Of a stretch of DNA of 37,645 nt, positions 34,918 through 37,645 are shown piece by piece. The notes under the pieces are model-generated. The model was not told the DNA's origin, made no database searches, and saw only the letters and a list, made by a program, of their open reading frames with translations. Location of the stretch: NCBI GenBank assembly GCA_018670825.1, contig JABHIW010000011.1:1-37645 (forward strand). Direction: 5' to 3'. The translations under genes and the position numbers were made by a program. Source of the stretch: Candidatus Scalindua sp. (GTDB taxonomy: Bacteria > Planctomycetota > Brocadiia > Brocadiales > Scalinduaceae). Position 1 is the stretch's first letter; every line of letters begins with the position of its first letter.

Positions 34918-36159
34918 TTATCTAACTTTTATGATAGATGTTGGTTTCGCATTTACAACTGCAGTAAATGAATCACTCGAACTATCACATTTAGTTCCCG
35001 AATTGTCATTAACGGTTAAAGTAACAGTGTATGTGCCTTGTTTAGAATAAACATGATTAACTTTAGCACCTTCACCGGTATTACCGTCTCCAAAATCCCA
35101 TGAGTAACTTAAGCTGTCACCGTCCGCATCAAAAGATCCAGAACCATCAAAATCGGACACTGCATCTAGGCAGCATACATGATTAGGCCCTGCATCAGCG
35201 ACAGGAGGTGTATTGATTCTGACTTTTGTATCAGTCAGATCACTTGAACATACAGTACCCTTGTCATCATCAATCGACAATTTTACAGCATAACTACCAC
35301 CTTTGCTGTAAACATGTGTCACATGAGATCCACTTGCTCCACTTGAACCGTCTCCAAAATCCCATGTGTATGACAGAGGATCACCGTCTGCATCACTAGA
35401 ACCTGAAGCGTCAAAGGAAATCTCATCTCCTGTACATGCCAGGCTTACAGTACTAAGCACGGCCGAAGGAGGTGTGTTGATCGTGATATTCATGGAAGTC
35501 GTATCTGTTGAACGATCTGTACCTTTATTGTCATTTACCGTTAGACTTACCGTATAAGTACCGCCATTATTGTAAACATGTGTCACATTAGGCCCACTCT
35601 GTTTATCTGTTCCATCTCCAAAGTCCCAGGTATAAGTAAGGACGTCACCATCAAGATCACTTGATCCAGAACCGTCAAATGAAACCTCTCCTCCAGCACA
35701 TGCAACATTTACTGCATTTATTACTGCAGTAGGAGGAGTATTGATTGTAACATTCATGGTTGTTATGTCCTTGGAGCACTCAGTACCTTTATTATCATCA
35801 ACTGTTAATTGTACAGTATAAGTGCCTCCCTGAGCGTAGGCATGTGATGCAGTCGCCTCGCTTTGTCCGCCTTGTCCATCTCCGAAATCCCAAGTGTAAG
35901 AGAGACCGTCACTGTCAGGGTCATTTGAACCTGAGCCATCAAATGTAATTTCGTCTCCGGTAACAGCCAGATTTACTGCGTTTATTGTTGCAGTAGGATT
36001 GGAATTAACGGTAACAAACACTTTCTCTATACTGGTAGAACATCTTGTGAGTTGCATGTCGTTAACAGTAAGAACGGCCTTGTAAGCACCTCCGCTTTGA
36101 TAAGTATGAACAACGGTGACACCTCTTTCAGTTGTTCCATCACCAAAGTCCCAATCATA
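34918..36159 (-). pseudogene. PKD-repeat protein, downstream piece after nonsense codon
   Basis: This continues the frame of the piece to its right, separated only by TAA at 36160-36162. The first methionine (36057) falls inside a repeat, so independent translation is unlikely to give a sound protein. It holds the rest of PKD repeat 4 and repeats 5-8, each about 85 residues with the WDFGDG core, a TYTVxLTVxDN strand and an N-T-P-P linker. Repeats 7 and 8 have the paired cysteines seen in the upstream piece, whereas 5 lacks the first and 6 lacks the second. It ends SIIKVR with no sorting or anchor tail. PKD domains are beta sandwiches of surface and secreted proteins. A strong terminator follows. 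Confidence 0.85.
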
Positions 36160-37368
36160 TTACAGTTGTTCTCCCTCTTCTCCAATTGAGTTGGAGCCGT
36201 CAAAAGTAATTGCCGTACCTTGACAAACAGCTATATCAGGACCGGCTATTGCCACAGGAGCTTTGTTTAATTTCACGTTTACCGAATCAGAATCTGAGCT
36301 GCATGCTGAGGCTGAACCGTCATCTACAAAAAGCGTAGCTACATATTCCCCTCTATTCTGGTATACATGAGTTATGTTTGAACCGGATCCGCTACTGCCG
36401 TCACCAAAATCCCATCGATAATTGAGATCATTTCCATCTGCATCTATTGAGTCAGATCCATTAAAGTTGACACTATACTCCTCATTATGCGGTAGACAGA
36501 GATCAATATCATCGCCAGCACTGGCAACAGGTTTTGTGTTGATAGTAATCGTGCTTCTTGCGTTATCAGCGTTGCAAATAGTGTCAGAGTTATCATTCAC
36601 ATCAAGGTTAACGTTGTAAGTACCACCTTTGTTAAAAACCTTTGTTACCTGTTTTCCTTCAGCACTTGTTCCGTCTCCAAAACTCCATAGATAGGAAAGC
36701 TGTCCTGGTGTGTTATCCGTTGATCCACTTGCATCAAAAGTAACAGTTTGTTCAGTACACGCTATTCCAGGTCCTGTAAAATCAGCAACAGGTGGAGTGT
36801 TTACACTGACGACCTGTGAAGAGACCGCAGTATCACATTCCAGACCGGAATTATCCTGTACTGAAAGGATTACATTATATTCGCCTCCTTTTGGAAATCG
36901 ATGAGTTACAATTGGCTCTTCGCTTACCGTACCATCACCGAAATCCCAATGATAAACAAGGGCTTGATTATCCGGATCAAATGAACTTGTTGCATCAAAT
37001 GTGAATTCATCACATCCGCCCATGTTTTTCTTCCTGAAATAGATTGGAATTGGGTTGCCATCTTTGTCTGTAATTCGTATACCCGCGTGTGCCCAGAATT
37101 GTGTTCCTTTAATAATTTTATAATCCAGGTATCTCTCTTTTGTAGAAGAAAGATTTACCACCGTATCATGCCATTGACCGCTAGTTGAATCTTCCAGTTC
37201 ATAGTTTTGATTATTATCATGAATTGAACTGACTCCACCATCGTGATCCAGATCATAATTTGATACTACAATTTGATCTATACCCGCTGGTACTAATGGA
37301 TAAAAATGCATTGCTGTACCTTCTTCATCCACTAAACGAAATGTAATGTTTGGACTTGAAACTTTCAC
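36160..37368 (-). CDS. PKD-repeat surface protein, upstream piece (interrupted)
   Basis: 402 codons from a GTG at 37366-37368 to a premature TAA at 36160-36162. Residues 1-120 form a non-PKD beta region (ITFRLVDEEGTAMHFYPL, DLDHDGG, FWAHAGIRITDKDGNPI). Then come PKD repeats 1-3 and the first part of 4, with cores YHWDFGDG, YLWSFGDG and YRWDFGDG. The TAA falls where other repeats have LSYxWDFGDG (L-stop-YDWDFGDG); one base change from TCA (Ser) explains it. The frame stays open and protein-like upstream to 37509 (SYYRFTVEITAVSGDDANLF) but has no start codon there and meets TAG at 37510-37512, so the GTG is probably not the true start and the 5' end is also damaged or frameshifted. Likely exported; no signal peptide is in frame. 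From 37513 to the right edge I see nothing supportable. Confidence 0.75.
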   Translation of the reverse strand: MKVSSPNITFRLVDEEGTAMHFYPLVPAGIDQIVVSNYDLDHDGGVSSIHDNNQNYELEDSTSGQWHDTVVNLSSTKERYLDYKIIKGTQFWAHAGIRITDKDGNPIPIYFRKKNMGGCDEFTFDATSSFDPDNQALVYHWDFGDGTVSEEPIVTHRFPKGGEYNVILSVQDNSGLECDTAVSSQVVSVNTPPVADFTGPGIACTEQTVTFDASGSTDNTPGQLSYLWSFGDGTSAEGKQVTKVFNKGGTYNVNLDVNDNSDTICNADNARSTITINTKPVASAGDDIDLCLPHNEEYSVNFNGSDSIDADGNDLNYRWDFGDGSSGSGSNITHVYQNRGEYVATLFVDDGSASACSSDSDSVNVKLNKAPVAIAGPDIAVCQGTAITFDGSNSIGEEGEQL

Positions 37369-37645
37369 ACTTGCAGGAGAAACTTCTGCCTTGAAAAGGT
37401 TAGCATCATCACCGCTGACTGCAGTAATCTCTACTGTGAACCTGTAATAAGAACCGACTTTTTTACCGTCTGTTTTTGATAACGAATCGAAATAATAAAA
37501 TTTACGTATCTACTCACAGTAAGCACAACAACACATAATGTTAATTTATAAAGTCAGGTAATTCTCCACGAAATAGTATATCCATTGCATTGCTTGAGTT
37601 AATTCCCTGCTTGCGGCATGTTGACAAGTAGCTACGAACACGGCA

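Noticed and set aside
37513..37645. Short Cys-rich frame (MCCCAYCE) and hydrophobic frame at the right edge
   Set aside because: The first is eight codons with no support; the second may be a displaced signal peptide of the PKD gene but cannot be shown without sequence beyond the edge.

Overview
The window is AT-rich chromosomal DNA from a bacterium with an outer membrane (TolC, BamD-like, LptE-like and TonB-dependent receptor genes). Gene content and order (purA-uppS-cdsA-phoH-ybeY-recO-bamD-lptE-folP-cdaA), a nitric-oxide-linked NnrS fusion, PKD-repeat surface proteins and low GC suggest a planctomycete of the anammox group (Brocadiales, Scalindua-like). That placement is inference from gene content; no rRNA or hydrazine/nitrite marker is present. 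No tRNA, rRNA, CRISPR array or intact transposase was seen.

Layout. (1) 1-1648, minus: cobO, thyX and the start of a MetE/UROD-like gene that runs off the left edge. (2) 1864-3951, plus: a DUF542 / DUF1858-like / 12-TM NnrS / DUF1858-like fusion with its own promoter candidate, followed by a decayed PEBP pseudogene (4060-4560) and a GC-rich palindromic repeat (4581-4710). (3) 4795-19041, minus: a long housekeeping block reading from purA down to moeB: purine synthesis, undecaprenyl and CDP-DAG lipid synthesis, PhoH/YbeY RNA metabolism, a broken recO, envelope assembly, folate (folP, folE), c-di-AMP synthesis (cdaA plus YbbR partner), pdxJ, dapA, tolC and moeB. A near-consensus promoter (TTGACA-16-TATAAT) stands before purA. 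(4) 19042-19605: gene-free, with a GC-rich hairpin remnant. (5) 19606-26484, minus: a sensory operon of TonB-dependent receptor, orphan substrate-binding lipoprotein-like protein, membrane HisKA_2 kinase and hybrid kinase. (6) 26485-26991: a divergent regulatory region with a palindrome, an inverted 11-bp pair and a promoter candidate. (7) 26992-33968, plus: a seven-gene cluster built around a GlmL/MutL-family ASKHA ATPase, with a small helical protein, a barrel-sandwich/KOW protein, a DUF6754 membrane protein and three further membrane proteins. (8) 34037-37645, minus: a DUF4197 protein and a PKD-repeat protein interrupted by a nonsense codon.

The best candidate for an undescribed system is region 7. 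A protein normally annotated as a glutamate-mutase accessory factor is translationally coupled to a small partner and sits with four membrane proteins, with no mutase genes in the window. The genes look like one membrane-bound, nucleotide-dependent complex of unknown purpose. Second is the NnrS fusion with three small putative metal/NO-related domains. The window also holds three broken genes (PEBP, recO, PKD protein), which may reflect real decay or assembly error.
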